A DNA stretch of 64,000 bases from Paenirhizobium daejeonense (GCF_014280875.1 NZ_JACLAL010000005.1:248001-312000), one strand, 5' to 3'. Shown: positions 8,386-17,429, counted from the first letter of the stretch. Notes: generated by a model from the letters alone, not told the origin. Numbers and translations are program-made.

Positions 8386-8663
8386 GCCTATGGTCTCCCG
8401 GTTCTTCGCAGTACGGACCGTCTGTTTCTCTTTTTCCGCCTGTAAATGCGTAACTCGGCTCATCTTGGCAAGTCCGTTCTTTCAATTCCTGAGCGACGGA
8501 CCGGCGCCGCCCTTGTTTTATTTGGATCGAATTCTCAACTCTCATATAATGGTGTTCGAGGCAGAGTGAAGGAACGCAGGCGCAACAGTGTGTTGCGTAA
8601 AGTGACTACAACGCGCCCGCCGCCTTGATCGTATAATGGTTCAGGAGACCATAAAGACACGCC

Positions 8664-9113
8664 ATGGACGACATATATAATTCCAAGATTCTCGATTTCG
8701 CGGGAAACATCGTTCGTACCGGCCGGTTGGACGATGCCGACGCGGTCTCGGAGAAACACTCGAAGCTTTGCGGCTCCCGCGTCAAAGTCTATCTCAAGAT
8801 GGACGGAGATGTCGTTACCGACTTTTCCCACGAGGTGAGGGCATGCGCTCTCGGTCAGGCGTCTTCCTCGATCATGGCCCGCCATGTCGTGGGAGCGAGT
8901 GCCGGGGAGGTTCGCGCCGCTCGCGACGATATGCTTGCCATGCTGAAGGATGGCGGCGAAGGTCCGTCCGGTCGCTTCGAGGACATGCGCTTTCTGAAGC
9001 CGGTTCGTGACTACAAGGCCCGCCATGCCTCCACCATGCTGACTTTCGAAGCCGTCGTGGACTGCATCGACCAGATCGAGGCTGGCGCTGCCGCGACCGC
9101 GAAGGTCGGCTGA
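8664..9113 (+). CDS. NifU_N/IscU-like iron-sulfur scaffold protein
   Basis: A 149-residue protein of the IscU/NifU N-terminal fold, on which Fe-S clusters are assembled. Three cysteines sit at the expected places: LCGSRV (about 36), RACALG (about 60) and VVDCID (about 134). However, the Asp that follows the first Cys-Gly in IscU is Ser here, and the residue before the third Cys is Asp instead of His. Those changes could alter cluster stability or specialise the protein. No cysteine desulfurase is nearby. The yidD gene follows after only 4 bp, so the two are cotranscribed. Confidence 0.8.
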   Translation: MDDIYNSKILDFAGNIVRTGRLDDADAVSEKHSKLCGSRVKVYLKMDGDVVTDFSHEVRACALGQASSSIMARHVVGASAGEVRAARDDMLAMLKDGGEGPSGRFEDMRFLKPVRDYKARHASTMLTFEAVVDCIDQIEAGAAATAKVG

Positions 9114-9117
9114 AGCG

Positions 9118-9504
9118 ATGTGCGACCAGCCGGGTTGCGGCCATGATCGGCCCCGGGCGGAGGCCCGGCGCGGGCGAAATTATGCCGGTCATTTCCGCAA
9201 GACGCCTGACCGGCTTCTCGGCATGGCGCTTATCAGGCTCTACCAGCTGACGCTTTCCAGCTTCATCGGCAATTCTTGCCGCCACATGCCGACCTGTTCG
9301 GAATACGGTTACGAGGCAATTGCCCGCCATGGTCTCTGGGCGGGTGGATGGCTGACACTGTTTCGCGTCGGACGCTGCGGACCCGGCGGCACCTGGGGCG
9401 CGGACCCGGTGCCGGAGGCGCTCGGCAAGGCTTATAACTGGTGGGCGCCATGGCGCTACTGGCGGGCTGGCCGCAAGCGGCGGGATATCGGCGGCAACGG
9501 CTGA
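9118..9504 (+). CDS. yidD: membrane protein insertion efficiency factor YidD
   Basis: A small membrane-associated protein that assists YidC in inserting inner membrane proteins. The family core is clear: SCRHMPTCSEYGYEAI, RHGLWAGGW, then RCGPGG and a final DPVPE (about residues 54-101). The protein is 128 residues, longer than the roughly 85-residue E. coli form, because of a polar 30-residue N-terminus and a basic C-terminus. In many bacteria yidD sits in the rpmH-rnpA-yidC cluster. Here it follows the NifU-like scaffold gene, an arrangement I believe is common in rhizobia. Confidence 0.92.
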   Translation: MCDQPGCGHDRPRAEARRGRNYAGHFRKTPDRLLGMALIRLYQLTLSSFIGNSCRHMPTCSEYGYEAIARHGLWAGGWLTLFRVGRCGPGGTWGADPVPEALGKAYNWWAPWRYWRAGRKRRDIGGNG

Positions 9505-9621
9505 TTTCCTTTACTTCTGCAGTGTTTCGGACTAATACGCGCCGCGTTACAGGCCGCTCCGTTTGGTTCGGCTTTCAATCACCACCCGCATTCGTTGGCG
9601 GGACTGGATAAGGAGATATTC

Positions 9622-11643
9622 ATGTCTGAATCTGTTTCCCTCACATTTCCCGATGGCTCCGTCCGCAGTTTCGCTGCGGGCACGACCGGTCGCGATGTTG
9701 CCGAGTCGATTTCGAAGTCGCTTGCCAAGAAGGCTGTCGCCATTGCGCTCGACGGCTCCCTGCGCGATCTCTCCGATCCTGTGGTTGACGGCACCATTGA
9801 AATCGTCACCCGCACAGATCCGCGCGCGCTGGAACTCATTCGCCACGACGCCGCCCATGTGATGGCCGAAGCCGTGCAGGACCTATGGCCCGGCACGCAG
9901 GTAACCATCGGTCCGGTGATCGAGAACGGTTTCTATTACGACTTCAAGCGCGTCCACCCGGATACCCGCGAGGACTGGCCCTTCACTCCCGAAGATCTGC
10001 CCAAGATCGAAAAGAAGATGAAGGAGATCATTCAGAAGAACGCGGCCTTCACCAAGGAAGTCTGGTCGCGCGACAAGGCGCGGGATGTGTTTGCCGACAA
10101 GGGCGAGGCCTACAAGGTCGAGCTCGTTGACGCGATCCCGGAAGGGCAGGACCTCAAGATCTACAGGCAGGGCGACTGGTTCGACCTCTGCCGTGGTCCG
10201 CACATGGCCTCGACGGGGCAGGTCGGCACCGCCTTCAAGCTGATGAAGGTCGCGGGCGCTTACTGGCGCGGCGATTCCACTCGGCCTATGCTGACCCGTA
10301 TCTACGGCACGGCTTGGGCCGAGCAGGAACAGCTGGACAATTACCTCCACGTTCTCGCGGAAGCCGAAAAGCGCGACCACCGCAAGATCGGCCGCGAAAT
10401 GGACCTGTTCCATTTCCAGGAAGAAGGTCCGGGTGTTGTCTTCTGGCATGGCAAGGGCTGGCGCATGTTCCAGACCCTGACGGCCTACATGCGTCGCCGG
10501 CTGTCCGGCACCTATCAGGAAGTCAACGCTCCGCAGGTGCTCGACAAATCGCTCTGGGAAACCTCCGGTCACTGGGGCTGGTATCAGGAGAACATGTTTG
10601 CGGTGAAGTCCGCGCATGCCTTCACCAATGCCGATGACGAGGAGGCCGACCAGCGCGTTTTCGCACTGAAGCCGATGAACTGCCCGGGACACGTGCAGAT
10701 CTTCAAGCATGGCCTGAAGTCCTATCGCGACATGCCCGTGCGCCTCGCCGAATTCGGTCTTGTTCATCGTTATGAGGCTTCCGGCGCGCTGCACGGCCTG
10801 ATGCGCGTGCGCGGCTTCACGCAGGACGATGCACACGTCTTCTGCATGGAAGATCAGATGGCGGCTGAGTGCCTGCGCATCAACGACCTGATCCTCTCTG
10901 TCTATGAAGACTTCGGGTTCAAGGAAGTGGTGGTGAAGCTTTCTACCCGTCCGGAGAAGCGCGTCGGTTCCGACGAGCTCTGGGATCGTGCCGAAACGGT
11001 AATGATGGACGTGCTGAAGACCATCGAAGAACAGTCCGGTGGACGCATCAAGACCGGCATTCTGCCGGGCGAGGGCGCCTTCTACGGTCCGAAGTTCGAA
11101 TACACACTGAAGGATGCCATCGGCCGTGACTGGCAGTGCGGCACCACGCAGGTCGACTTCAACCTGCCGGAACGCTTCGGGGCCTTCTACATCGACCAGA
11201 ATTCCGAGAAGAAGCAGCCGGTAATGATCCACCGGGCGATCTGCGGCTCGATGGAACGCTTCCTCGGCATCCTGATCGAGAACTTCGCCGGTCACATGCC
11301 GCTGTGGTTCGCGCCGACCCAGGTTGTGGTTGCAACCATCACCTCCGAAGCTGACGGTTACGGTCAGGAAGTGGCAGATGCGCTGCGCGACGCCGGTCTT
11401 CAGGTCGAGACCGACTTCCGTAACGAGAAGATCAACTACAAGGTCCGGGAGCATTCCGTGACCAAGGTTCCGGTCATCATCGTCTGTGGCAAGCGCGAGT
11501 CCGAAGAGCGGACGGTAAACATCCGTCGTCTCGGCTCCCAGGATCAGACCGCCATGACGCTTGACGAAGCGATCAAGGCCCTGTCGCTGGAAGCCACGGC
11601 ACCGGACCTGAAGCGGAAGCTGGCGGGCAAGGCCTCCGCCTGA
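9622..11643 (+). CDS. thrS: threonyl-tRNA synthetase
   Basis: Class II synthetase charging tRNA-Thr. The 673-residue protein has the full domain order: TGS (about 1-63), editing domain with HDAAHVMAE and CRGPH zinc-like motifs (about 75-195), catalytic core with the zinc cysteine in [10 protein letters not shown] (about 350), and the C-terminal anticodon-binding domain (about 560-660). The ATG at 9622 has AAGGAG 8 bases upstream, and an in-frame ATG at 9595 is less likely. The gene stands alone between yidD and an acyltransferase-like gene. No T-box or other leader was seen. An 11-bp hairpin follows the stop. Confidence 0.97.
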   Translation: MSESVSLTFPDGSVRSFAAGTTGRDVAESISKSLAKKAVAIALDGSLRDLSDPVVDGTIEIVTRTDPRALELIRHDAAHVMAEAVQDLWPGTQVTIGPVIENGFYYDFKRVHPDTREDWPFTPEDLPKIEKKMKEIIQKNAAFTKEVWSRDKARDVFADKGEAYKVELVDAIPEGQDLKIYRQGDWFDLCRGPHMASTGQVGTAFKLMKVAGAYWRGDSTRPMLTRIYGTAWAEQEQLDNYLHVLAEAEKRDHRKIGREMDLFHFQEEGPGVVFWHGKGWRMFQTLTAYMRRRLSGTYQEVNAPQVLDKSLWETSGHWGWYQENMFAVKSAHAFTNADDEEADQRVFALKPMNCPGHVQIFKHGLKSYRDMPVRLAEFGLVHRYEASGALHGLMRVRGFTQDDAHVFCMEDQMAAECLRINDLILSVYEDFGFKEVVVKLSTRPEKRVGSDELWDRAETVMMDVLKTIEEQSGGRIKTGILPGEGAFYGPKFEYTLKDAIGRDWQCGTTQVDFNLPERFGAFYIDQNSEKKQPVMIHRAICGSMERFLGILIENFAGHMPLWFAPTQVVVATITSEADGYGQEVADALRDAGLQVETDFRNEKINYKVREHSVTKVPVIIVCGKRESEERTVNIRRLGSQDQTAMTLDEAIKALSLEATAPDLKRKLAGKASA

Positions 11644-11650
11644 TTGTGGT

Positions 11651-11686
11651 TGTCTGACAGGGCCTGCGAACAGGTCCTGTCAGACA
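11651..11686 (+). terminator. perfect hairpin after thrS without a T-run
   Basis: The 11-bp arms 11651-11661 and 11676-11686 pair perfectly, and an inner CCTG-CGAA-CAGG extends the stem. The sequence after it is CATTTG-like and lacks a run of T. It could be a weak terminator, an mRNA-stabilising stem, or an operator palindrome for the next gene. Confidence 0.5.
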
Positions 11687-11745
11687 TTTGTCACATCATT
11701 GTTATACGGCCTTTGGAATATGTAACGCTGGTTGAGGGGAATACC

Positions 11746-12588
11746 TTGCGTTTCGATAAGCTTTCCTACGCCAATGAACGTGACCCGCGCCTGAAGCGCT
11801 GGTTTATCCGGTCGATCGAAGGACTTTCCGGCCGAGATCGTTTTGCCCGTCTCTATGACATCTGGCGCTCCGATATCGTCGGCAAAACCGACCGCGTTTT
11901 CGGCAAGATGCTGGATCTCATCGATGTGCACCTGAATGTGCAGGGGCAATGGCCGCCGGCCAATCTTCCGCAAGGCCCTGTCGTCATTGTCGCGAACCAT
12001 CCGTTCGGTATCGGAGACGGCATTGCCATTCTGGCACTCGCGGAGGAACTCGGCCGTCCCTTCCGGGTGCTGATCAACAATGAACTGCTGAAGGTGCCGG
12101 AAATGGCGCCTTATTCGCTGCCTGTCTCCTTCGAGGAGACCAAGGAAGCGATGGCGATCAACATGAAGACGCGCCATGAGGCGGTGCGGCTCCTGAAGGA
12201 AGGGGTGACCGTGATCGTGTTTCCGGCCGGTGGCGTTGCGACCGCTCGCCGGGGCTTTGGCCGCGCGGAAGATTTGCCGTGGAAGATATTCCCGGCAAAA
12301 CTCATCCAGGCTGCCGGTGCGAATGTGATTCCCGTCTATTTCGAGGGGCAGAACGGCCGACTTTTCCATCTGGCCAGTAAGCTGTCGCTGACGCTCCGCA
12401 TTTCGCTTCTGATTCGCGAGTTCCGGCGTCTTTCGGGATCGACCATATCTGCCCGTATCGGGGATCTGCTGAACTGGGAAGAACTGCGCGCCATCCCGGA
12501 TCGAAAGGATATCCTTGCACGGCTTTACGATGCCGTCTTCTCAATGGAACCGACACGTCGCCGTATAGCGTTGAAAAAGGTGGGCTGA
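11746..12588 (+). CDS. lysophospholipid acyltransferase-like (PlsC superfamily) protein
   Basis: A 280-residue protein of the glycerophospholipid acyltransferase fold. The acceptor motif is NHPFGIGD (about residues 84-91), with five residues between His and Asp; the usual form is HX4D, but a subfamily with NHPFG-type motifs exists. Motif III reads FPAGG. It probably moves an acyl chain onto a lipid, perhaps an ornithine-lipid or haemolysin-like substrate, but this cannot be told from sequence alone. The TTG at 11746 has GAGGGG upstream. The longer frame back to 11644 would run through the hairpin after thrS and is less likely. No transmembrane helix is obvious. Confidence 0.75.
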   Translation: MRFDKLSYANERDPRLKRWFIRSIEGLSGRDRFARLYDIWRSDIVGKTDRVFGKMLDLIDVHLNVQGQWPPANLPQGPVVIVANHPFGIGDGIAILALAEELGRPFRVLINNELLKVPEMAPYSLPVSFEETKEAMAINMKTRHEAVRLLKEGVTVIVFPAGGVATARRGFGRAEDLPWKIFPAKLIQAAGANVIPVYFEGQNGRLFHLASKLSLTLRISLLIREFRRLSGSTISARIGDLLNWEELRAIPDRKDILARLYDAVFSMEPTRRRIALKKVG

Positions 12589-12603
12589 GCCGCAAGAGGC
12601 GGC

Positions 12604-13563
12604 TTACTTTGTCAGAAGCAGTTCGACATCGACGTTCTGGCCGGCGCTGACGGTAAAGTCTTTCTGGTAGATCTTGTCCTTGTTGCGGGCAATCGCGGTG
12701 TACTCGCCTTCCGCCAGCACCATGACCGGGAAGGCGCTCACGCTTTCCGCCACGATGTCGCCCGAGGAGGCGAGGACCGACCAGGCGGTGTCGGCGATCG
12801 CTTCGCCGCCCGCTTCCGAGACCAGTTTGAGATTGATCTGCGCCGCACGGTGCTGGATGGTCGCCTCGGTCAGCTTGCCGGCCTCGACCTTGATATCGGC
12901 GCGTACAACCGCGTTGACGGAACCGTATTCGGAAACGATGTGATAGGTGCCGGTGCTGAGGCGGACGATCGTGTCAGGCTTCACGTCCTCGAGTATGAGG
13001 CCTCGCTCGCCGTCCGCCTGAACTTCGGCGGAATAGACGTCGAATTTCAGTTCCTTGGCTGGAATGCGGGTGTCTGGGCCTGAGACGGCATTGAGCAGGA
13101 TACCGCCAGCATCAAGCACCATCACCTGTTTTTCAACTTCGCCTTCGCTCGGAACCGAAAGTTTTTTCGTGACGCCCGCACGGCCGAAGGAAACGTTGAC
13201 GAAATAGTCTCCTGGTTCTAGCTGGAAGTCGGCCGAACCGCCCTCGGCGCTTGCGAGTAGCGGCAGTTTGCCGTCACCGTCCGGGATGGGGCTGAACACT
13301 CGCCAGGAGAGGCCCTGCTGCATGGGTTCGCCATCGCTGGTGAGCTTGGCTTCTAGCGCGACACTCTTTGATGTGGATCGAGGCGGTGTCGTCTGGCTGA
13401 AATTGGGAGAAAACGCGTTCAGCTTCGGCATCTTGGTGGTGCCGTTGAGCTGCTTGAACGACTGGAATGCGTCTTCACCGCGCGCGGATGTCATGGCAAA
13501 CAATGTTGCCGCCACGACGAACAACAGGCGGGCAGCGCGGGTATGGCGGATCATGTATCGCAC
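12604..13563 (-). CDS. secreted protein of unknown function, beta-rich with repeated domains
   Basis: A 319-residue protein with a signal peptide (about residues 1-29, ending MTSARG). The mature part is beta-strand-like, with about three repeats of the form 'GDY or GTYHI or GEYTA ... V' that resemble carboxypeptidase-regulatory or PEGA-like sandwich units. It probably lies in the periplasm or at the envelope. I do not know its function. The start may be the GTG at 13563 or the ATG three codons later. It converges with the acyltransferase gene (15-bp gap) and is divergent from the nitroreductase gene. Confidence 0.65.
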   Translation of the reverse strand: MRYMIRHTRAARLLFVVAATLFAMTSARGEDAFQSFKQLNGTTKMPKLNAFSPNFSQTTPPRSTSKSVALEAKLTSDGEPMQQGLSWRVFSPIPDGDGKLPLLASAEGGSADFQLEPGDYFVNVSFGRAGVTKKLSVPSEGEVEKQVMVLDAGGILLNAVSGPDTRIPAKELKFDVYSAEVQADGERGLILEDVKPDTIVRLSTGTYHIVSEYGSVNAVVRADIKVEAGKLTEATIQHRAAQINLKLVSEAGGEAIADTAWSVLASSGDIVAESVSAFPVMVLAEGEYTAIARNKDKIYQKDFTVSAGQNVDVELLLTK

Positions 13564-13662
13564 AATTGGTTGACTTCTACTCCAATGACAGCAACTTCAA
13601 TCGCAATGCGATGGCAATTTCAAGACGTGTCTGCCATCGACAAAGCCGGAAAGTGCCCCTGA

Positions 13663-14247
13663 ATGAAAAATGATATGAAACTTATCGATTATCTTGCCGT
13701 CCGTCGTTCCATTCCCGCGTTTCAGATGAGCGAGCCAGGACCGACGACCGCCGAACTTGAGCAGATTCTCACGCTTGCCGTCCGAGTGCCGGACCACGGC
13801 AAGATCGCTCCGTGGCGGTTCATCGTCTATCGTGGTGAAGAGAGGGTTCGAATCGGCGAGGAACTGCTCGCCATGGCGCTTCAGAAGAAACCGGATCTTT
13901 CCGAGGAAATGGTCAATGTCGAGCGCACACGTTTTACCCGCGCGCCTGTCGTGATCGCCGTGGTCAGCACAGCTGCTCCGCATGTGAAGATCCCCGAATG
14001 GGAACAGGTGATGTCCGCGGGCGCGGTCTGCCTCAATCTCCTGATGGCGGCCAATGCCGTCGGCTTCGTATCCAACTGGCTGACTGAATGGTTTGCCTAT
14101 GACGAGCGGGCCCATCCGCTGCTGGGAATCAGGCCGGGCGAGAAGGTGGCGGGCTTTATCCATATAGGTTCCACGACCTTTCCTGCGACCGAGCGCCCGC
14201 GGCCAGCCCTATCGGATGTTGTTACATGGGTAGGAAACGGTGATTGA
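13663..14247 (+). CDS. nitroreductase family FMN-dependent oxidoreductase (YdjA-like)
   Basis: A 194-residue single-domain nitroreductase. RRSIPAF near the N-terminus and [11 protein letters not shown] contribute to the FMN pocket, and the overall length fits the YdjA/TdhA-like small subfamily, which acts as a homodimer on quinones or nitro compounds using NAD(P)H. Physiological substrates are not known. Its stop codon overlaps the next start as TGATG, so it is translationally coupled to the flavin reductase-like gene. An alternative start lies four codons downstream. Confidence 0.85.
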   Translation: MKNDMKLIDYLAVRRSIPAFQMSEPGPTTAELEQILTLAVRVPDHGKIAPWRFIVYRGEERVRIGEELLAMALQKKPDLSEEMVNVERTRFTRAPVVIAVVSTAAPHVKIPEWEQVMSAGAVCLNLLMAANAVGFVSNWLTEWFAYDERAHPLLGIRPGEKVAGFIHIGSTTFPATERPRPALSDVVTWVGNGD

Positions 14248-14861
14248 TGTTCTATGAGACGGAATCCAACCGCCATGGTCTCGCCCACGATCCTTTCAAG
14301 GCAATCGTGGCGCCGCGCCCGATCGGTTGGATCGGCACTCGCGGACGGGACGGTTCGGTCAATCTTTCTCCCTACTCCTTCTTCAACGCCGTGAGCGACC
14401 GGCCGAAGATCGTGATGTTTTCCTCGAGCGGTCGCAAGGATTCGTTGAAGAACGCCGAGGAGACCGGCGTCTTCACCACAAGCTTTGTTGGCTTCGATCT
14501 GGTGGAGAAGGTGAACCTTTCCTCGGTCGTCGTTCCTTACGGCGTGAGTGAATTCGAGATTGCAGGTCTGACCCCGGTGGAAGGGAGGCTGGTCTCGGCT
14601 CCCTTCGTCGGCGAAGCTGTAGCGGCGCTCGAATGCCGCGTGACAGAGGTCCACACCCTGAAAACGCTGGAGGGTGGCGCTTCGGACAGCCATGCCGTGT
14701 TTGGCCAGGTCGTCGGCATCCACATTGACGAGAGAGTCATCCGCAACGGCAGGTTTGACGTGGAGCTGGCGCGGCCGGTGGCGCGCTTGGGCTACATGGA
14801 CTTTGCCGAACAGGCGCCGGTCTTCGAAATGTTCCGCCCCGAGGCGCCGAAGAAGCTCTAA
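14247..14861 (+). CDS. flavin reductase-like FMN-binding protein
   Basis: A 204-residue flavoprotein of the flavin-reductase-like split-barrel fold. The segment APRPIGWIGTRG followed by NLSPYSFFNAVS and KDSLKNAEETG is typical of the family. It overlaps the nitroreductase stop by one base, which suggests that the two act in a shared redox step; this is inferred from arrangement only. The 3' end overlaps the convergent CitE-like gene by 4 bp. Members are found as oxygenase reductase components or as stand-alone flavoproteins. Confidence 0.82.
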   Translation: MFYETESNRHGLAHDPFKAIVAPRPIGWIGTRGRDGSVNLSPYSFFNAVSDRPKIVMFSSSGRKDSLKNAEETGVFTTSFVGFDLVEKVNLSSVVVPYGVSEFEIAGLTPVEGRLVSAPFVGEAVAALECRVTEVHTLKTLEGGASDSHAVFGQVVGIHIDERVIRNGRFDVELARPVARLGYMDFAEQAPVFEMFRPEAPKKL

Positions 14862-15592
14862 CCCGCTTCCTCGAGTGTTTCTGCATCGCTGTCGCGGGTC
14901 GCAAGGATCGTAGCGACCTGCGTCGCTCGGGACGTGACGAGTGCAGTAAAGCCATCCTGCCGGGCGCGGGTGCAAGCTTCGGCGAGAGCCTTGCCCGACA
15001 ACTCCGGCTCCAGCCAGCTGAAGGCGGGCACGTCGGCGTGGGACGCGGCCAGCAACGTGATATCCGCCGCAAGCCTAAGTGTTCCGGCCGCTCCGTCGCT
15101 CCGCCTTAGAGCGCTCGTATTGCATCCCAATCCTTTGAGGCGCGGTGTCCGTCCCGCAAAACTCTCTGCATTGAGCAATCCTGCCGGATTGTCTCCCATC
15201 ACCGCAAGGATTGCGGTTGCACCGACGGGAAGCTGCCGCATGGCTTCTTCCGCGGAAAGCAGCGTGTCGAGTCGCTGGAGGTCAGACCCGTTCCGTGTTT
15301 TGCCGAGTACGATTCCATGTGGAAGCGATTCCATCAGCACCGCGAGCTGTGCCGCAAGCGCGTCGTTGTCCGGATTGTTGTCGAGATAGGCAAGGCGCGG
15401 AATGTCGCCATGGCCTTCCTCAAAAGGGGACTTATCGGTTTGACCGCTGCCGTTCACCACGATTGCATCCACCGCATGGGCCACGTTTCTGGCCTCGAAT
15501 GTGGAAGCGATCTCAAGCAAGATCCGTAGTGAAGGCCCCTTGAGGATGTCGTTGGCGTTGCTGGCCAGATCGGCCTCCCGGTTAATGAACAT
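14858..15592 (-). CDS. degenerate HpcH/HpaI aldolase / CitE-like protein
   Basis: A 244-residue protein that follows the CitE-like TIM barrel strand by strand: DAIVVNG, PHGIVLGKT (CitE: GI-LPK), GATAILAVMGDNPAGLLNA (CitE: ETA-GL-N), LKGLGCNTSAL, LLAASHADVPAF and SRATQVATIL. The metal-binding Glu of the ETAxGL motif is not present; GDNPAGL stands in its place. It may therefore be catalytically inactive or altered. The start was placed at the ATG at 15592, because the longer frame to 15751 would overlap the divergent gene. Residue-level resemblance is my reading and should be tested by a profile search. Confidence 0.55.
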   Translation of the reverse strand: MFINREADLASNANDILKGPSLRILLEIASTFEARNVAHAVDAIVVNGSGQTDKSPFEEGHGDIPRLAYLDNNPDNDALAAQLAVLMESLPHGIVLGKTRNGSDLQRLDTLLSAEEAMRQLPVGATAILAVMGDNPAGLLNAESFAGRTPRLKGLGCNTSALRRSDGAAGTLRLAADITLLAASHADVPAFSWLEPELSGKALAEACTRARQDGFTALVTSRATQVATILATRDSDAETLEEAG

Positions 15593-15683
15593 GGTGAACT
15601 GAATGTTAAACCTTTTCCCGTTACCGTGAAACCATAAGCCAAGTGATCTTACGCGGCTTCTCAGGGCTTGGTTGGGTTTTGCA

Positions 15684-16820
15684 GTGATCGTTGCAGCTTT
15701 TCTTCGTTGGGTAGAGACGGCCAAGGCGGGGGACAGGGCACGGGCAGCCAATGCTCTCGCGAGGGCTTATCTTCGCTCCAACATGAGCGCTCAGGAACGA
15801 CAGGCCGCCCAGATGGCGATGACTTGTCTTCTCGATGATCCTTCGCCGCGCGTGCGCTTGGCGCTGGTTGAAGCGCTGGCCGCGTCCAATCAGGCGCCGC
15901 GTGGCTTGATGGTGTCTCTCGCAGAGGATCAACCGGAAATCGCGGCGGTATCAATCCTGCATTCGCCGGTGCTCGGCGATATGGATCTCGTTGATCTTGC
16001 AGGTCGTGGCAATGCCGAGACTCGAGCCCTCATCGCAGCTCGTCCTGCGCTCTCGCGCGTCGTAGCTGCGGCACTGGCAGAGATAGGCGATGCGGGTGAA
16101 GTCTGCGTCTTGCTGGAAAATAGAAGTGCCGGCATCTCTCCTCTGACGTTGCGGAGGATCGCGGAACGTCACGGTGCAGAAGACGAGGTGAGGGCGCTTT
16201 TGCTGGCCCGCGAAAATCTTCCTGCAGCCGTGCGCCAGATCCTTGTGGGCCGTGTTGCCGAAGCATTGACCGGTTCCAATTTCGTTCTCGCGGCCATCGG
16301 TGCGCGCCGGATGGAGAGGTTGGCCCGCGAGGCTGGCGCGGCTGCTTCCATCGTTATTGCCGGGACCGCTACGCACGAGGAGATGCCGTCACTGGTCGAA
16401 CAGCTACGGACGGAGGGGCGTCTGACGCCCGCCTTCCTGATGCATGCGTTATGCGTCGGGCGGACGGATTTCTTCGCGTCGGTCGTTGTCGCACTTTCCG
16501 GTCTTGAAGAGCGGCGTGTCCGGGCCATTCTCGCGACCGGACGCTTCCACTCCGTGCGTGCGCTGCTCGAAAGCGTTGGTCTTGCCCGTGACATCAGCCC
16601 GCTTTTTGTCGATGCGATCATGCTGTGGCGTAATGCCGTCCTGTCGTCCCAGGCAACTGATGTGGACAATATCGCCCCGCGCCTGATGGCGCGCTACCGC
16701 GATGGTGCCCACCGTCCGGCAGCCGCGATGGAGCTTCTGGAAATGGTCGAGAAGCTGGCCATATCGGAAGAGCGGCGTATCGCCCGCGACTACGCGAACG
16801 GCATCGCTTTCGCGGCCTGA
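15684..16820 (+). CDS. DUF2336 domain-containing protein
   Basis: A 378-residue alpha-helical protein resembling alphaproteobacterial DUF2336 proteins, which look like HEAT-type repeats. The N-terminal segment (RARAANALARAYL, then LLDDPSPRVRLALVEALAAS) has a repeat-like pattern of Ala/Leu helices. Its function is not established; some DUF2336 proteins are linked to cell-cycle or stress signalling. I start it at the GTG at 15684, since the residues from there (IVAAFLRW) look like the family beginning; a TTG four codons upstream is possible. It is divergent from the CitE-like gene and ends 10 bp before the convergent gene at 16830. Confidence 0.75.
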   Translation: MIVAAFLRWVETAKAGDRARAANALARAYLRSNMSAQERQAAQMAMTCLLDDPSPRVRLALVEALAASNQAPRGLMVSLAEDQPEIAAVSILHSPVLGDMDLVDLAGRGNAETRALIAARPALSRVVAAALAEIGDAGEVCVLLENRSAGISPLTLRRIAERHGAEDEVRALLLARENLPAAVRQILVGRVAEALTGSNFVLAAIGARRMERLAREAGAAASIVIAGTATHEEMPSLVEQLRTEGRLTPAFLMHALCVGRTDFFASVVVALSGLEERRVRAILATGRFHSVRALLESVGLARDISPLFVDAIMLWRNAVLSSQATDVDNIAPRLMARYRDGAHRPAAAMELLEMVEKLAISEERRIARDYANGIAFAA

Positions 16821-16829
16821 GGCCGCCTG

Positions 16830-17264
16830 TTACGGAACGATCTTCTTGGCCACCCAGGAATAGCCGTCTGCAACGACGTGGAGCGGTGTTGCAAACACCA
16901 TCTTGATGTCGGAGGTTTCGGGCAGCACGTTGCGGATCTTGGAGATCGCACGGGCGGCAAGTGACTGGCGCTCCTCCTCCGGCAGCGAGGCGGCCGGGCC
17001 GGGCAGAGGGGCCGGTTCATCGACCGCTGGCTTGGCGGCGCCTTCCGGGGGTGTCTGCATGTCCGCCGTCTGTTTGTCCGGTGGCTGGCATACGGCAACG
17101 ACCATCGGATATTTGATGCCGGAATATCCCTCGAGCACCTTTTCCGTTGCAGCGTCGCAAAGCTCCACGGACACGAAATGCTGTTGTGCCGTTGCTACAT
17201 AATGGCATTCGTTGACGCTGTCGTCGCAGCCAAGAATGGTCATGACGATAAGGGCGGCTTGCAT
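16830..17264 (-). CDS. conserved hypothetical protein
   Basis: A 144-residue protein of unknown function. The first 11 residues are hydrophobic, then comes a cysteine-bearing segment (GCDDSVNECHYV), a VELCDA segment and VVAVCQPP, so the domain has at least four cysteines. A Pro-Ala-rich stretch (about 75-100) links to a C-terminal tail. The start at 17264 fits a compact protein, whereas a longer frame (to 17390) adds a Gly/Asp/Arg-rich leader that looks non-coding. The ribosome site is weak. It lies on the strand opposite the neighbouring genes and converges with the DUF2336 gene. Confidence 0.6.
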   Translation of the reverse strand: MQAALIVMTILGCDDSVNECHYVATAQQHFVSVELCDAATEKVLEGYSGIKYPMVVAVCQPPDKQTADMQTPPEGAAKPAVDEPAPLPGPAASLPEEERQSLAARAISKIRNVLPETSDIKMVFATPLHVVADGYSWVAKKIVP

Positions 17265-17429
17265 GGGAAACCCGTTTTCGAAAATGGCTGGTGATATCGA
17301 TGTGTTTCCCTCACTTTCAATCAGAGGAATGCAGCCAAAGCAAGACGATAGCAGGGCGTCGCGGCGGCGATCTTGACCGACCGGCGACATTTGGCTGAAG
17401 CTTCCGCCTTATTGTGGAAGGAAAGCGCC

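Noticed and set aside
8632..8637. TATAAT upstream of the NifU-like gene as a promoter
   Set aside because: No -35 element fits at the right distance, and it lies only about 26 bases before the start codon.
9883..11454. A 523-codon minus-strand frame inside thrS
   Set aside because: It is a reverse-frame shadow of a highly conserved gene. Codon bias of GC-rich genes produces such long antisense frames.
11644..11745. Longer N-terminus for the acyltransferase gene
   Set aside because: It spans the hairpin after thrS and lacks a ribosome site. The TTG at 11746 is better supported.
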